Below, piece after piece: positions 1 through 8,896 of a stretch of 64,000 nucleotides of DNA. A model generated the notes under the pieces. That model was given only the letters and a program-made list of their open reading frames with translations. It searched no databases and was not told where the DNA came from. Source of the DNA: CALLPQ01 sp964392325. GTDB lineage: Bacteria; Pseudomonadota; Alphaproteobacteria; Caulobacterales; Parvularculaceae. The first letter of the stretch is position 1, and each line of letters opens with the position of its first letter. The stretch covers positions 152,526 through 216,525 of the forward strand of contig CAYMPJ010000002.1 in NCBI GenBank assembly GCA_964392325.1. Reading direction: 5' to 3'. Position numbers and translations under genes: made by a program.

Positions 1-1042
1 GTCCCGATGGTTGCGACAGCCAGCTCTCCGAAAGAACCTCCCCCGGTTCACCAATTATAGATCCGTCAACCGCGCCGTTTATGTGGGAATTAAAATGAGG
101 CAAACCGGCACCGGAAGAACCCAATGATCTTTGTGCGCCAGTCACAATACCATTCACAGCATTTGATGAGGGGAATAATGCTTCATTCGGGGCAAGCGAC
201 CCGGATTCGCGATACCCGCTCAATAAGCGGATTCGCAATGTATCAGTCCCGTCTTTAACAGACAGGCGGGCATGGGCGATTATAACTTGCGGCACACCAT
301 ACCGGTTGGCCAGCTTTTCCAATTTGTCTTGATTTATCCCAAGGGCTTGTTTCGCCGTTATCGAAGCGCTGTCTTCCAGATCGCCGAGAGGCGCAACCAG
401 AGGTGTCAGTTCATTGGCAAGAGGCTTTGCCTGCCATGCATTAAGCCAGGGATTATTTTGCTCCCACAAATATAAACCGCGCTGGGTTTCAAGCACCGGA
501 ATAATGAGTGCCGTGCGGGTTTGCGCTTCTGAATAAGGGATACGCGCCGCTATCAACAGACTACGGGTTTGTGCTGGCTTAAAACGGTAGGTGATATTGG
601 CCCGGTAGGTCGTAGGCGAGCTCTTTTCTTCATAAACCTCAAAACCCTGACCTAATTCCTCCAGCGCCGCATCATCGAGTACGATCGAGCTTTTATCATA
701 TATGCTCTGACTACCCCCAAACGCATCTCCAATATTTGCAGGCTGATTCGCTTCAAGTTTTGGCAAGTAATCCCAATCGCGCTCCGGAACGAGCCGGCGC
801 AGCAATAAATCCATAGCCTTTCGACGCCCCGTCTTGACGGCCTCAACTTTTGCCGCCGTCGCGCTTTCAGCTTGAGCATTAACAAAGATGCGCTGCACAA
901 CGAAAACTTCGTCGCCAGCTTTTGCGGGCAAGGGTGCAAATATGGTCAGCACAGTCATGCCCATGATCACAGCACCTGCTATCATGGCAAAAGGCAGGTT
1001 TAATCCAGTTTTGAAGTGATCTCGGACTTTGGAAAAATACAT
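1..1042 (-). CDS. DUF2066 domain-containing exported protein (partial, 3' end cut by window edge)
   Basis: An uninterrupted minus-strand frame begins at the ATG at 1042 and runs off the left edge after about 347 codons without a stop. The N-terminus has a hydrophobic signal segment (about residues 14-38) ending in LPAKA before GDEVFVVQ, so the product is probably exported. The mature start, with a repeated EAVKTGRRKAMDLLLRRL helix, resembles the DUF2066 family, which in alphaproteobacteria commonly lies divergent from purM, as here. An AAGGAA element lies about 10 bases before the ATG. The function of the family is not established. The call rests on remembered resemblance plus synteny; the frame itself is secure. 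Confidence 0.75.
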   Translation of the reverse strand, partial: MYFSKVRDHFKTGLNLPFAMIAGAVIMGMTVLTIFAPLPAKAGDEVFVVQRIFVNAQAESATAAKVEAVKTGRRKAMDLLLRRLVPERDWDYLPKLEANQPANIGDAFGGSQSIYDKSSIVLDDAALEELGQGFEVYEEKSSPTTYRANITYRFKPAQTRSLLIAARIPYSEAQTRTALIIPVLETQRGLYLWEQNNPWLNAWQAKPLANELTPLVAPLGDLEDSASITAKQALGINQDKLEKLANRYGVPQVIIAHARLSVKDGTDTLRIRLLSGYRESGSLAPNEALFPSSNAVNGIVTGAQRSLGSSGAGLPHFNSHINGAVDGSIIGEPGEVLSESWLSQPSG

Positions 1043-1259
1043 AGTCTTGTCGTTCCTTGAAAATATCCCCCATCATAGACCGGTTGCGCGCGCGATGCAT
1101 CCTCAAAAACTATCCATTTTTGCGGAATTTGCCCAAACACACATCTATGGCTCCACCGGGAATATGCGCTGAATAACCCTGTAATACCGCTGAAATAGCC
1201 TCTAAATACTCCGGAAATACGTTGCACACACCATCATGCCTCGTTAGAGAGTTATCCCT

Positions 1260-2270
1260 ATGACAGACAATAGTGCTTATAAAATGGCCGGCGTCGATAT
1301 AGACGCGGCAGACACGCTGATTGACCGGATTAAACCCCTCGCCAAAATGACGTCGCGAATAGGCGCGGACGCCAGTCTTGGCGGGTTTGGCGGATTATTT
1401 GACATAAAAGCGATTGGCTATACCGACCCTATTTTAGTCTCTGGTACGGACGGCGTTGGGACAAAACTAAAAATTGCCATCGATACAGGTCATCACGCCA
1501 CCATCGGTATCGATTTGGTGGCGATGTGCGTCAATGATGTTTTAGCCCAAGGGGCAGAGCCCCTTTTCTTCCTTGATTATTTTGCAACGGGTGCTCTCGA
1601 TATCGAGGTCGCGCAGTCTGTTATTGGCGGCATTGCCAAGGGATGCAAACTCGCTGGGTGCGCGCTAATTGGCGGCGAAACCGCCGAAATGCCGGGCATG
1701 TATAAAAAGGGGGATTATGATCTTGCCGGCTTTAGTGTCGGCGCTGTTGAGCGAACCCAAATTCTACCCAGACAAGCCCTTGCAGGCGATGTGATGATCG
1801 GGATTGCCTCCTCGGGGCCGCACGCCAATGGCTATTCCCTGATCCGTAAAATAATAAGTGACAGTGCTACAAAGCTCGATAAGCTCGCCCCATTCGATCA
1901 TACGCGCAGCTTGGGGGAAGCTCTTCTCGAACCAACACGCATCTATATTGATGCGGTTCTACCCCATTTGCGAAATTTCGGTGTCAGAGGGTTTGCCCAT
2001 ATTACCGGCGGCGGCCTCGCTGATAATGTGCCGCGGGTTTTAGGCGATAATGTTTCGCCCGCTTATGACGAAAGCGCGCTTACCCTGCCACCGGTTTTTG
2101 AATGGCTGCGCAGCGAAGGCAAGGTTAGTCAAACGGATATGCGGCGCACCTTTAATTGTGGTATTGGCGGAGTGTTGATTGTGGATCGCGAAATTGCCGA
2201 TGACACACTACACTCTTTAAAAACATCGGGTGAAGAGGCCCGCATCATCGGCCATTTGAAAAATTCTTGA
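1260..2270 (+). CDS. purM: Phosphoribosylformylglycinamidine cyclo-ligase (AIR synthetase)
   Basis: PurM makes aminoimidazole ribonucleotide from formylglycinamidine ribonucleotide with ATP, the fifth step of purine synthesis in the cytoplasm. The 336-residue product has normal family length. Visible signatures include the N-terminal glycine-rich segment ASLGGFGGLFD, VSGTDGVGTKL, GGETAEMPGMY near residue 138, SSGPHANGYSL near residue 183, HITGGGLADNVPR, and the C-terminal FNCGIGG. purN follows with no gap, so the two are co-transcribed. The gene is divergent from the DUF2066 gene, with a shared 217-base promoter region (1043-1259). Confidence 0.97.
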   Translation: MTDNSAYKMAGVDIDAADTLIDRIKPLAKMTSRIGADASLGGFGGLFDIKAIGYTDPILVSGTDGVGTKLKIAIDTGHHATIGIDLVAMCVNDVLAQGAEPLFFLDYFATGALDIEVAQSVIGGIAKGCKLAGCALIGGETAEMPGMYKKGDYDLAGFSVGAVERTQILPRQALAGDVMIGIASSGPHANGYSLIRKIISDSATKLDKLAPFDHTRSLGEALLEPTRIYIDAVLPHLRNFGVRGFAHITGGGLADNVPRVLGDNVSPAYDESALTLPPVFEWLRSEGKVSQTDMRRTFNCGIGGVLIVDREIADDTLHSLKTSGEEARIIGHLKNS

Positions 2271-2291
2271 ATGGCTCATGGAGCAATACCA

Positions 2292-2912
2292 ATGACATCA
2301 AATAGCGCAACCAAGTCATATAAAAAATTATCCGTAGGCGTCTTGATATCCGGGCGCGGCTCCAATCTTCAAGCCCTCATCAAGGCTGCGCAAAATCCTG
2401 ATTACCCGGCATCGATTGATATTGTTATTTCCAATAAACCCGATGCACCGGGCATTGAATTAGCAAAGACAGCCAATATACCCGTTCACATTATTAAGCA
2501 TAAAGATTTCGAAACCCGCGACCAGTTTGATAATGCAATCACAAAGCTATCGGTAGAAGCGGGAATTGAACTGGTTTGCCTTGCAGGCTTTATGAGAATT
2601 CTGGGGGAGCCCTTTGTCGATCACTGGCAAGGGCGATTGATTAATATCCACCCCTCCCTACTTCCCGCTTATAAAGGTCTTGATGTTCATAGGCGCATGC
2701 TCGACGACGCAATCAAGATGGCTGGATGTAGTGTGCATTATGTAACCGCGCAAATGGATGAAGGCCCCATCATCGGACAGCGCGCTGTTCCCGTACTGGA
2801 AGGCTATAGCCCCGAAGATTTGGCCGCACGCATTTTAATCGAGGAGCACATTCTGTACCCGGAATGCGTTGCCAAAATTGCACGCGAAAAGCTATCGCCA
2901 CAAAAATCATAA
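2292..2912 (+). CDS. purN: Phosphoribosylglycinamide formyltransferase
   Basis: PurN transfers a formyl group from 10-formyltetrahydrofolate to glycinamide ribonucleotide (third purine step). The product has the VLISGRGSNLQALI phosphate-binding start and the catalytic triad N118, H120 (INIHPSLLPAYKG) and D156 (QMDEGPIIG); all three sit exactly 12 residues later than in E. coli PurN. An in-frame ATG at 2271 directly abuts the purM stop, but the ATG at 2292 is preceded by GGAG at the right distance, so the shorter 206-residue form is chosen. It forms an operon with purM. Confidence 0.95.
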   Translation: MTSNSATKSYKKLSVGVLISGRGSNLQALIKAAQNPDYPASIDIVISNKPDAPGIELAKTANIPVHIIKHKDFETRDQFDNAITKLSVEAGIELVCLAGFMRILGEPFVDHWQGRLINIHPSLLPAYKGLDVHRRMLDDAIKMAGCSVHYVTAQMDEGPIIGQRAVPVLEGYSPEDLAARILIEEHILYPECVAKIAREKLSPQKS

Positions 2913-2942
2913 AAATTTCAAAAGGCCGGGTTCATTTTTTTA

Positions 2943-2973
2943 TTGACCCTCACGCGGCGTCATAGGCTATCGT
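2943..2973 (+). promoter_or_regulatory. MerR-type promoter/operator of the TipAS-family regulator
   Basis: TTGACC (2943-2948) and TATCGT (2968-2973) are separated by 19 bases, the over-long spacer typical of MerR-controlled promoters. The spacer holds an imperfect dyad, CCCTCACGC facing GGCGTCATAGG, resembling the GACCCTCACG-CGTGAGGGTC boxes of Mta/BmrR/TipA relatives. It lies immediately before the merR-like gene, which suggests autoregulation. The transcription start would fall at about 2980. Confidence 0.6.
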
Positions 2974-2980
2974 GCAAACC

Positions 2981-3733
2981 ATGATAGGCAGCAGAACATA
3001 TTCAGTGAAAGAAATTGCAAAAGCGACCGGTGTTTCGGTGCGTACACTGCACTATTATGATGAAATTGATCTTTTGGTTCCCGATCGCTTTGCCAATGGA
3101 TATAGACGTTACAGTGAAGCGCATATGTTGCGGTTACAGCAAATATTACTAAACCGTGAAATGGGAATGAAATTGAGCGACATCAAGGCAAAACTTGATG
3201 ATCCAACTTTTGATTATCTGGATGCACTTCGTAACCAACGGCAATTTCTTGAACAACGCGCGGCAAATGATCAGAAAATAATTAGGTCAATCGATAATGC
3301 AATCGCAAACCTATGCTCGAACGAGGAAAGTAATATGAATATTTTTGATGGATTTAACCCAGAAGACTATGAGGATGAGGTGAAAGAAAAATGGGGGAGC
3401 AGCAAAAAATATGATGAAAGCCAAAAACGACTTAAATCCTATGGGGCCAAACAAATCAATCAGTTAAAAGAAGAAGAGCTGGCCCTTGTTAAAAAACTTG
3501 CATCCTGCCTTCAAGACAAACACAATCCGGACGGCAAGGCAGCGATGGATTTAGCAGAAGAACATCGGCTCTATATCGAAAAATGGTTCTATCCGTGCGA
3601 CGTTAAATCCCATCAACAGCTCGCCACCTTATATGTTGAAGATGAACGCTTTGCGCGCCATTATAACAGACATGCAGACGGGCTTGCATCCTTTTTGAAA
3701 AAAGCAATTGATGCAAATGCCCTGCGCAAATAA
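2981..3733 (+). CDS. MerR-family transcriptional regulator with TipAS ligand-binding domain
   Basis: The N-terminal 70 residues are a MerR winged helix (YSVKEIAKATGVSVRTLHYYD, then GYRRYSEAHMLRLQQILL), followed by a coiled-coil dimer helix. The rest ends in a TipAS-like drug-recognition domain, with LATLYVEDERFARHYN and a final GLASFLKKAI helix. Such regulators bind amphipathic or peptide antibiotics and activate their own promoter. An upstream GTG at 2972 is possible, but no ribosome-binding site precedes it, and the predicted transcription start falls on the ATG at 2981, suggesting a leaderless message. No efflux or resistance gene is adjacent on the same strand, so the regulated target is unknown. 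Confidence 0.85.
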   Translation: MIGSRTYSVKEIAKATGVSVRTLHYYDEIDLLVPDRFANGYRRYSEAHMLRLQQILLNREMGMKLSDIKAKLDDPTFDYLDALRNQRQFLEQRAANDQKIIRSIDNAIANLCSNEESNMNIFDGFNPEDYEDEVKEKWGSSKKYDESQKRLKSYGAKQINQLKEEELALVKKLASCLQDKHNPDGKAAMDLAEEHRLYIEKWFYPCDVKSHQQLATLYVEDERFARHYNRHADGLASFLKKAIDANALRK

Positions 3734-3742
3734 CGCATTGCA

Positions 3743-4768
3743 TTACTTGTGAATTCGGATTGTGGAAAAGAAGGATTTGTTTTTACGCACGCGTTTTGGC
3801 GATCCATAACAGTTAAGATCACCGATCCCGCTAACATGGGCGTCAAGGGATTGGGTTGCGTGGATTGACGCATCCCCGACGCCAGAAACAGAGACATCAG
3901 CAGTCTTGCATATAAGATCGCGAGCATTTAACTCTCCGACCCCTGACAATCGCGTACGCAAATGATCACAACGCCCGGTCACTTTTAAATCTCCGACACC
4001 GCCAACATCCAAGGTAAAGTTCTTGGCATCGACATTTTCAACAAGCCCTTCAACAACGCCCGAAACGCGCACCTCATGAAGGTCAGGAACTGATATATAA
4101 GCCAGCAACGGTCTTTTTTGGCCGTTCAAACCTTGGCGGCGCTTTTTATGCGTCACAAATAATGTATTGTTTGCAACCTCAAAATGGGCGCGCCGTAAAG
4201 CCGGAATACGACCTGCAACACGAACATCATAGTCAGCCCCGCTTCGAATTCGGACATTGTAAATGCCAGATACAACAATCCGGTTGAAGTCGGTAAAATT
4301 ATAGGCCAGCTCGCCTCGACCTTTATTTGTTTCACTACCGGGGCCGTGGACATGTCGAAAATGTTCAGGATTTGGACGTCCGTGCGTCGCATCATGGGCG
4401 GTTTTGGCGCTCGCTTTAGAGGGCCCGAACCCGTCACGGCGATGCCCGCGCGGTCGTCTGTGGGTATGTCTTGATCCCGGCCCCAAGCCATGCGTGTGCC
4501 CGTCTGAACTATGCTCAGAATCTTCTTTCAACCAACGCCCGGGTCCCAATTTGGGACGGGGCCCATCACCGCCCTCTAATTGCGCGTCTTCAACACGATC
4601 GTCCGGGCCGTCGCCTGATTCCTGCGCCAATCCATTATTTGCCCAGCCCGAGACTACAAGCATTGCAACCAGTGCCATCACCAACCGGACGACAGCCAAT
4701 TGCAACAGGGCCGGTTGCCCTTGCAGTTTGATTGCCGGGTCAAAATCTATAGAGGGTCTTAGAATCAT
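3743..4768 (-). CDS. Exported DUF2807 (head GIN domain) protein with His-rich linker
   Basis: Residues 20-49 form an uncleaved or cleavable signal segment ending in NNGLAQES. An acidic stretch follows, then a linker (residues 86-141) with 11 histidines. The C-terminal ~190 residues are a DUF2807 beta-solenoid: it starts FNRIVVSGIYNVRIRSG and carries repeated strand motifs such as DVGGVGDLKVTG, LSGVGELNARDL, VSGVGDASI and VSGIGDLNCYG. DUF2807 proteins are secreted or surface proteins of unclear role, sometimes called putative adhesins. The gene is convergent with the MerR gene (9-base gap) and has its own good promoter. The histidine-rich insert is unusual and could bind metal. Confidence 0.8.
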   Translation of the reverse strand: MILRPSIDFDPAIKLQGQPALLQLAVVRLVMALVAMLVVSGWANNGLAQESGDGPDDRVEDAQLEGGDGPRPKLGPGRWLKEDSEHSSDGHTHGLGPGSRHTHRRPRGHRRDGFGPSKASAKTAHDATHGRPNPEHFRHVHGPGSETNKGRGELAYNFTDFNRIVVSGIYNVRIRSGADYDVRVAGRIPALRRAHFEVANNTLFVTHKKRRQGLNGQKRPLLAYISVPDLHEVRVSGVVEGLVENVDAKNFTLDVGGVGDLKVTGRCDHLRTRLSGVGELNARDLICKTADVSVSGVGDASIHATQSLDAHVSGIGDLNCYGSPKRVRKNKSFFSTIRIHK

Positions 4769-4799
4769 TACCTAATCCGGATCGGAAAATACGCTTTAG

Positions 4800-4828
4800 T
4801 CTATAATACTAGGATTAAGTCTAAGCAA
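4800..4828 (-). promoter_or_regulatory. Sigma-70-like promoter of the DUF2807 gene
   Basis: On the minus strand, TTGCTT (4828-4823) and TATAGA (4805-4800) are separated by 17 bases, about 30 bases upstream of the start codon at 4768. Confidence 0.55.
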
Positions 4829-4956
4829 AAACACCCAAATTTCCAGTCCATTCGCCCCTCATTCGAGGCATCTAGTCGAAAACTCTGGCTTATAGCCCGG
4901 CCTTTACACCGATCTGGAACCCCAACTAGGCAACAGACACGCCGCATGTAACCGAT

Positions 4957-7071
4957 CTATTCAGCCGCCAACTTGCTCTTTCCAGAAGCAACAGCGGAGC
5001 ATTCGGCCATGGTTGCACTTGCTCTTGCCACCGGATTTGTGAGGTAAAAATCACCTATAGCACAAAGGAAAGGCCCGTCTTTTGCGCCGCCGCCTTTGCT
5101 TAACCCCTCGCCAAGGTCCTTAAGGGAGAATCCAGATGGGGCTGGTGCACTGTCAATCACCCCGAAGCTTGATACTTGCTCAATCATTTCCCCGCGCAAT
5201 GACAATTGATCATCATAGCCGAGAGTTTTTCCGGCATGATCCGACAATGCGCGTAGAATTGCCCAATCCTCACGAGCATCACCGGGCGGGAAGCTCGCGC
5301 GTATCGCCATCTGAACACGGCCCTCCATATTCACATAGGTGCCATTTTGTTCCGTATAAGCAGCGCCCGGCAACACAATATCAGCAACGCGCGCGCCTGC
5401 ATCGCCGTGATGGCCTTGATAAATGACAAACGCTTTTTCGAGGCCAGTCATATCACATTCATCAGCGCCAAGATTAAACACGACTTCAATCTCGCCTGAT
5501 TTGGCTCCCTCAAGAATTTGAGAAAAATCATAACCACCCTCACCGGGCAAAAAGCCGAGGTCCAAGGCGCCAACGCGACTAGCAGCGGTTTGGAGGATAT
5601 TAAAACCATTCCACTCATCGCTGACCAGATTAGAAACTTCCCCTAGCTTAATTAGCTGTTTAATTATCGCTGCACTGTCTTTGCGATTGAGGGCGCCGCT
5701 ACCGATAAGTATCGCGGGACGTTTGGCATTTTTAAAGGCCTTCGCAAACCCGTCATTACCGCCCACCAGCGCCTCTAAACTGTCAGGGCCAGCGCCCAAA
5801 TAATCATACTCATAGGTCAGGTCCGCTTTTTCACCGATCAATGCAAAATCAACGGCAAAATCATTAAGCCAGATTTTACGAAGGCGCGCATTTACAATCG
5901 CCGCCTCCTTGCGAGGGTTAGCACCCAGAATCAAAATCGCGTCCGCATCTTCAAGACCGGCAATCGAGCTATTAAAAAGATAGCTCGCACGCGCACCAGC
6001 GCCTAAAACCATACCATCCTGACGGCAATCCATATGTGTCGTTCCAAGCGCGGTGAGCAAATCTTTTAATGCCTTTACAGCTTCCGCCGGTACCAAATCC
6101 CCAACCAGTCCGGCAATTTTAGATGCATCCGTGTTTTTTAACCGTTCACCTGCCAAGCTTAATGCTTCATTCCAGCTTGCCGGAGTCAGTTTTCCGCCTT
6201 TGCGAATATAAGGTCGATCTAGGCGCTGTCTTTTCAAACCGTCCCATATGAACCGGCTTTTGTCAGATATCCATTCCTCGTTTACATCCTCATGCAAGCG
6301 AGGCAGGATTCTAAGGACTTCCCGTCCGCGCGAATCCACACGTATATTCGAGCCCACCCCATCCATCACATCAATCGTCTCGGTTTTACGCAATTCCCAA
6401 GGGCGCGCTGAAAACGCGTACGGCTTTGATGTCAAAGCGCCAACCGGACAAACATCGATAAGGTTGCCAGTGAGTTCAGAATCGACGGCCTTTTCCAGAT
6501 AGGTCGTAATTTCAGCATTCTCGCCGCGATTAACAAGGCCCAGATCATCAACACCAGCGACCTCTGTCGCAAAGCGCACACACCGCGTACACTGAATGCA
6601 GCGGGTCATTATGGTTTTGATCAACGGGCCCATATGTTTTTCTTCTACGGCGCGTTTATTTTCTTCAAACCGTGTTCCATCGCGGCCATAGGCAACCGCC
6701 TGATCTTGCAAGTCACACTCGCCTCCCTGATCACAAATCGGACAATCGAGAGGGTGATTGATAAGAAGAAATTCCATCACCCCTTCTCTGGCCTTTTTGA
6801 CCATAGGGGTATTGGTGAAGAGTTCTGGCGGGGCCCCTTCCGGGCCGGGGCGCAAATCTTTTACGTTTTGCGCACAAGACGCGACCGGCTTTGGCGGACC
6901 GCCTTTAACCTCAATCAGACACATCCGGCAGTTTCCAGCTACCGACAGGCGTTCATGATAACAAAATCTCGGTATTTCTTCCCCAGCAGCTTCACAAGCT
7001 TGTAGAAGGGTCAAATTAGGGTCAACTTCGATTTCGCGATCATTGACTTTGATAAGACGGGGTTCAGCCAT
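4957..7071 (-). CDS. nuoG: NADH-quinone oxidoreductase subunit G, away from other nuo genes
   Basis: NuoG is the large iron-sulfur subunit of the peripheral arm of complex I. The N-terminal 2Fe-2S domain shows FCYHERLSVAGNCRMC and a further cysteine. A His-Cys cluster motif (HPLDCPICDQGGECDLQ) follows near residue 105, then CIQCTRCVRF and DVCPVGALTSKPY for 4Fe-4S clusters. A molybdopterin-type domain degenerated to a structural role fills the rest (VADIVLPGAAYTEQNGTY, MEGRVQMA). At 704 residues it is normal for alphaproteobacteria. Unusually, neither flanking gene is a nuo gene: upstream is a divergent methyltransferase, and downstream is DUF2807. It may therefore have been moved out of the nuo operon. 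Confidence 0.95.
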   Translation of the reverse strand: MAEPRLIKVNDREIEVDPNLTLLQACEAAGEEIPRFCYHERLSVAGNCRMCLIEVKGGPPKPVASCAQNVKDLRPGPEGAPPELFTNTPMVKKAREGVMEFLLINHPLDCPICDQGGECDLQDQAVAYGRDGTRFEENKRAVEEKHMGPLIKTIMTRCIQCTRCVRFATEVAGVDDLGLVNRGENAEITTYLEKAVDSELTGNLIDVCPVGALTSKPYAFSARPWELRKTETIDVMDGVGSNIRVDSRGREVLRILPRLHEDVNEEWISDKSRFIWDGLKRQRLDRPYIRKGGKLTPASWNEALSLAGERLKNTDASKIAGLVGDLVPAEAVKALKDLLTALGTTHMDCRQDGMVLGAGARASYLFNSSIAGLEDADAILILGANPRKEAAIVNARLRKIWLNDFAVDFALIGEKADLTYEYDYLGAGPDSLEALVGGNDGFAKAFKNAKRPAILIGSGALNRKDSAAIIKQLIKLGEVSNLVSDEWNGFNILQTAASRVGALDLGFLPGEGGYDFSQILEGAKSGEIEVVFNLGADECDMTGLEKAFVIYQGHHGDAGARVADIVLPGAAYTEQNGTYVNMEGRVQMAIRASFPPGDAREDWAILRALSDHAGKTLGYDDQLSLRGEMIEQVSSFGVIDSAPAPSGFSLKDLGEGLSKGGGAKDGPFLCAIGDFYLTNPVARASATMAECSAVASGKSKLAAE

Positions 7072-7257
7072 GTTTAATTTGCCTTGTAACCGAGATAGTG
7101 AGTGATTTCTGCGGGTTTTAACCGCAACTGACGCGTTTTACCAGTGCTCATTTTGACCCTGAAATTCAGGCCGGTGCAGCCCGTTCAGACATTGGACTTG
7201 CACATACCTGCCAATATCTGATAGCCAGCGTGCTTGATATCATCAGGAGCTATTTTC

Positions 7258-8007
7258 ATGTTTGCGGCAACACCAATATCCAAATTGGAACACCCCCACT
7301 ATCTTGAAACCTATGACCAGTATATGGCCCCCTATCTCGACAAGGAGTTCGTGATTTTGGAGATAGGTATCGCCGAGGGCGATTCCCTGTATTTTTGGCG
7401 AGATAATTTCCCTAAAGCCACCATTATTGGCGTCGATATTAACCCCTTTCAGGCCGAAGATAACAGTGGTCGTATCCACACCTATCAGGGCAGGCAACAA
7501 GATTTAAAATTGCTTGATGAAATCGCTGCTCGCCATGCGCCGGATGGATTTGATGTGATCGTCGATGATGGCTCCCATATCGGTCATTATACCCGCCAGA
7601 CTTTCTGGCATATCATGAAAAACCATATCAAAACCGATGGACTTTATTTCATTGAGGATTGGGGAACCGGCTATTGGCCGCAATATCAAGACGGCAAATA
7701 TTACAAAGAGAGAAAAGTAGCCCCGACATTTTTGGAAAATACGTTCGAGTCAATCGGGAAGATCGGTTTTGTTCAAAACAATGATTTTCTGCGCAAAGTC
7801 TCCAACCGGCTAGAATTCTACTCCATGAAGAAAAATTTCTCATCGCACCAGAACGGCATGGTCGGGTTTGTAAAAGAACTGGTCGACGAGGCCGGTATCG
7901 CAGATGCAACCGATGAGCGCTTTGGAAAAGGCCCGCAAAGAAAATCAATGTTTAAATCTATGCAAATTTCGGTTGGGCATGTGGTGATCAGGCGTAGCGA
8001 ACATTAA
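7258..8007 (+). CDS. Class I SAM-dependent methyltransferase
   Basis: The 249-residue protein has a Rossmann methyltransferase core: ILEIGIAEGDSLYFWRD as motif I, TIIGVDINP with the acidic residue binding the SAM ribose, and FDVIVDDGSHIGHYTRQTF, as in small-molecule O-methyltransferases of the MycE/cephalosporin-hydroxylase-like group. The substrate cannot be told. The ATG at 7258 is chosen because AGGAG lies nine bases before it; the frame also extends to a TTG at 7234. It is divergent from nuoG and followed by a strong hairpin terminator. No sugar- or antibiotic-synthesis genes are nearby. Confidence 0.8.
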   Translation: MFAATPISKLEHPHYLETYDQYMAPYLDKEFVILEIGIAEGDSLYFWRDNFPKATIIGVDINPFQAEDNSGRIHTYQGRQQDLKLLDEIAARHAPDGFDVIVDDGSHIGHYTRQTFWHIMKNHIKTDGLYFIEDWGTGYWPQYQDGKYYKERKVAPTFLENTFESIGKIGFVQNNDFLRKVSNRLEFYSMKKNFSSHQNGMVGFVKELVDEAGIADATDERFGKGPQRKSMFKSMQISVGHVVIRRSEH

Positions 8008-8073
8008 GAGCGCATCTTTGGCGCTAGTGCCTGCACCTAACTTGAGAATTTAACCTAATAAGCTGCACTTAAG

Positions 8074-8111
8074 AAAAAACCCCATATTACTCATCGTAAT
8101 ATGGGGTTTTT
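8074..8111. terminator. Bidirectional rho-independent terminator
   Basis: The arms AAAAACCCCATATTAC and GTAATATGGGGTTTTT pair perfectly around a TCATC loop, with A/T tracts on both sides. It lies between the convergent methyltransferase and rplT genes and can serve both. Confidence 0.9.
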
Positions 8112-8140
8112 GAAAATCTAAATAGCCAAGCGCTGAAAGA

Positions 8141-8497
8141 TTAATTCAAAGCCGCTTTTGCTTTTTCTACCAGCGCTTTAAACGCTTCAGGTTCGCGCAC
8201 AGCCAAATCGGCCAGCACTTTGCGATCGACCTCGATACCTGCCAGATTCAAGCCATTGATGAAACGACCATATGTCATACCCAATTCACGGGCACCGGCA
8301 TTGATCCGCTGGATCCAGAGAGCGCGGAAATTGCGCTTGCGGGCGCGGCGGTCACGGTAAGCATACTGACCGGCTTTTTCCACTGCCTGATTGGCAATCC
8401 GGAATGTGTTTTTGCGGCGGCCATAATAGCCTTTTGCATTTTTAATAACTTTACGGTGGCGGGCATGGGAAGCTGGTCCCGTTGTAACTCGTGCCAT
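8141..8497 (-). CDS. rplT: 50S ribosomal protein L20
   Basis: This 118-residue basic protein is a canonical L20: it begins MARVTTGPASHARHRKV and has the RKNTFRIANQAV and RKRNFRALWIQRINAG segments. L20 binds 23S rRNA early in assembly of the large subunit. It follows rpmI by 46 bases in the usual rpmI-rplT operon. Neither infC (upstream) nor pheS (downstream) is attached here; transcription ends at the hairpin at 8074-8111. Confidence 0.98.
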   Translation of the reverse strand: MARVTTGPASHARHRKVIKNAKGYYGRRKNTFRIANQAVEKAGQYAYRDRRARKRNFRALWIQRINAGARELGMTYGRFINGLNLAGIEVDRKVLADLAVREPEAFKALVEKAKAALN

Positions 8498-8543
8498 GTG
8501 ATAAACTCCTTAAGCTGGCAAATTCGTCTCGCTAGAGCCCGGA

Positions 8544-8744
8544 TTAACGGGCGTATGGCATGTATTTTTTAACAATCCGCGCATCGGCAGCACAAAGCAC
8601 ATCAGTGCCGCGTTTCTGGCGAATTTGCTTGGGAGTTCTTTTAATCATGCCATGGCGTTTGCCAGCGTGACCGGCTTTAACCTTGCCGGAAGCTGTCACT
8701 TTAAAGCGCTTTTTCGCGCCTGATTTCGTCTTCATTTTGGGCAT
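8544..8744 (-). CDS. rpmI: 50S ribosomal protein L35
   Basis: A 66-residue, strongly basic protein with the L35 start MPKMKTKSGAKKRFK and the conserved KAGHAGKRHGM and KTPKQ-like (RTPKQIRQKRG) segments. It is the first gene of the rpmI-rplT operon. A 124-base leader separates the predicted promoter from its start and could hold the L20 autoregulatory site known in other bacteria, but I could not fold it with certainty. Confidence 0.97.
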   Translation of the reverse strand: MPKMKTKSGAKKRFKVTASGKVKAGHAGKRHGMIKRTPKQIRQKRGTDVLCAADARIVKKYMPYAR

Positions 8745-8868
8745 TTTGCATCTCTTTTCATAATTGGGGCCAGAGAGTGAAGATCCGTAAATTACGGCTC
8801 AATGGCCTGCTAGCATTCACGACCCCCAGGGCATACCCATATGGCCCGGCGATCGGTTAGAGAACGGG

Positions 8869-8896
8869 TTTATACGCAAAAAACGAGCAATTGCAA
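8869..8896 (-). promoter_or_regulatory. Promoter of rpmI-rplT
   Basis: On the minus strand TTGCAA (8896-8891) and TATAAA (8874-8869) are 16 bases apart, a near-consensus sigma-70 promoter. A GC-rich stretch just downstream (GGTTCTCTAACC-like, 8850-8868) fits a stringently controlled ribosomal promoter, though that part is inference. Confidence 0.6.

Noticed and set aside
4404..4775. Plus-strand frames opposite the DUF2807 gene
   Set aside because: They are antisense shadows of the Pro/Gly/His-rich linker.
4957..7071. Formate dehydrogenase alpha-like enzyme instead of NuoG
   Set aside because: The N-terminal 2Fe-2S and His-Cys motifs plus the C-terminal sequence are those of complex I NuoG.
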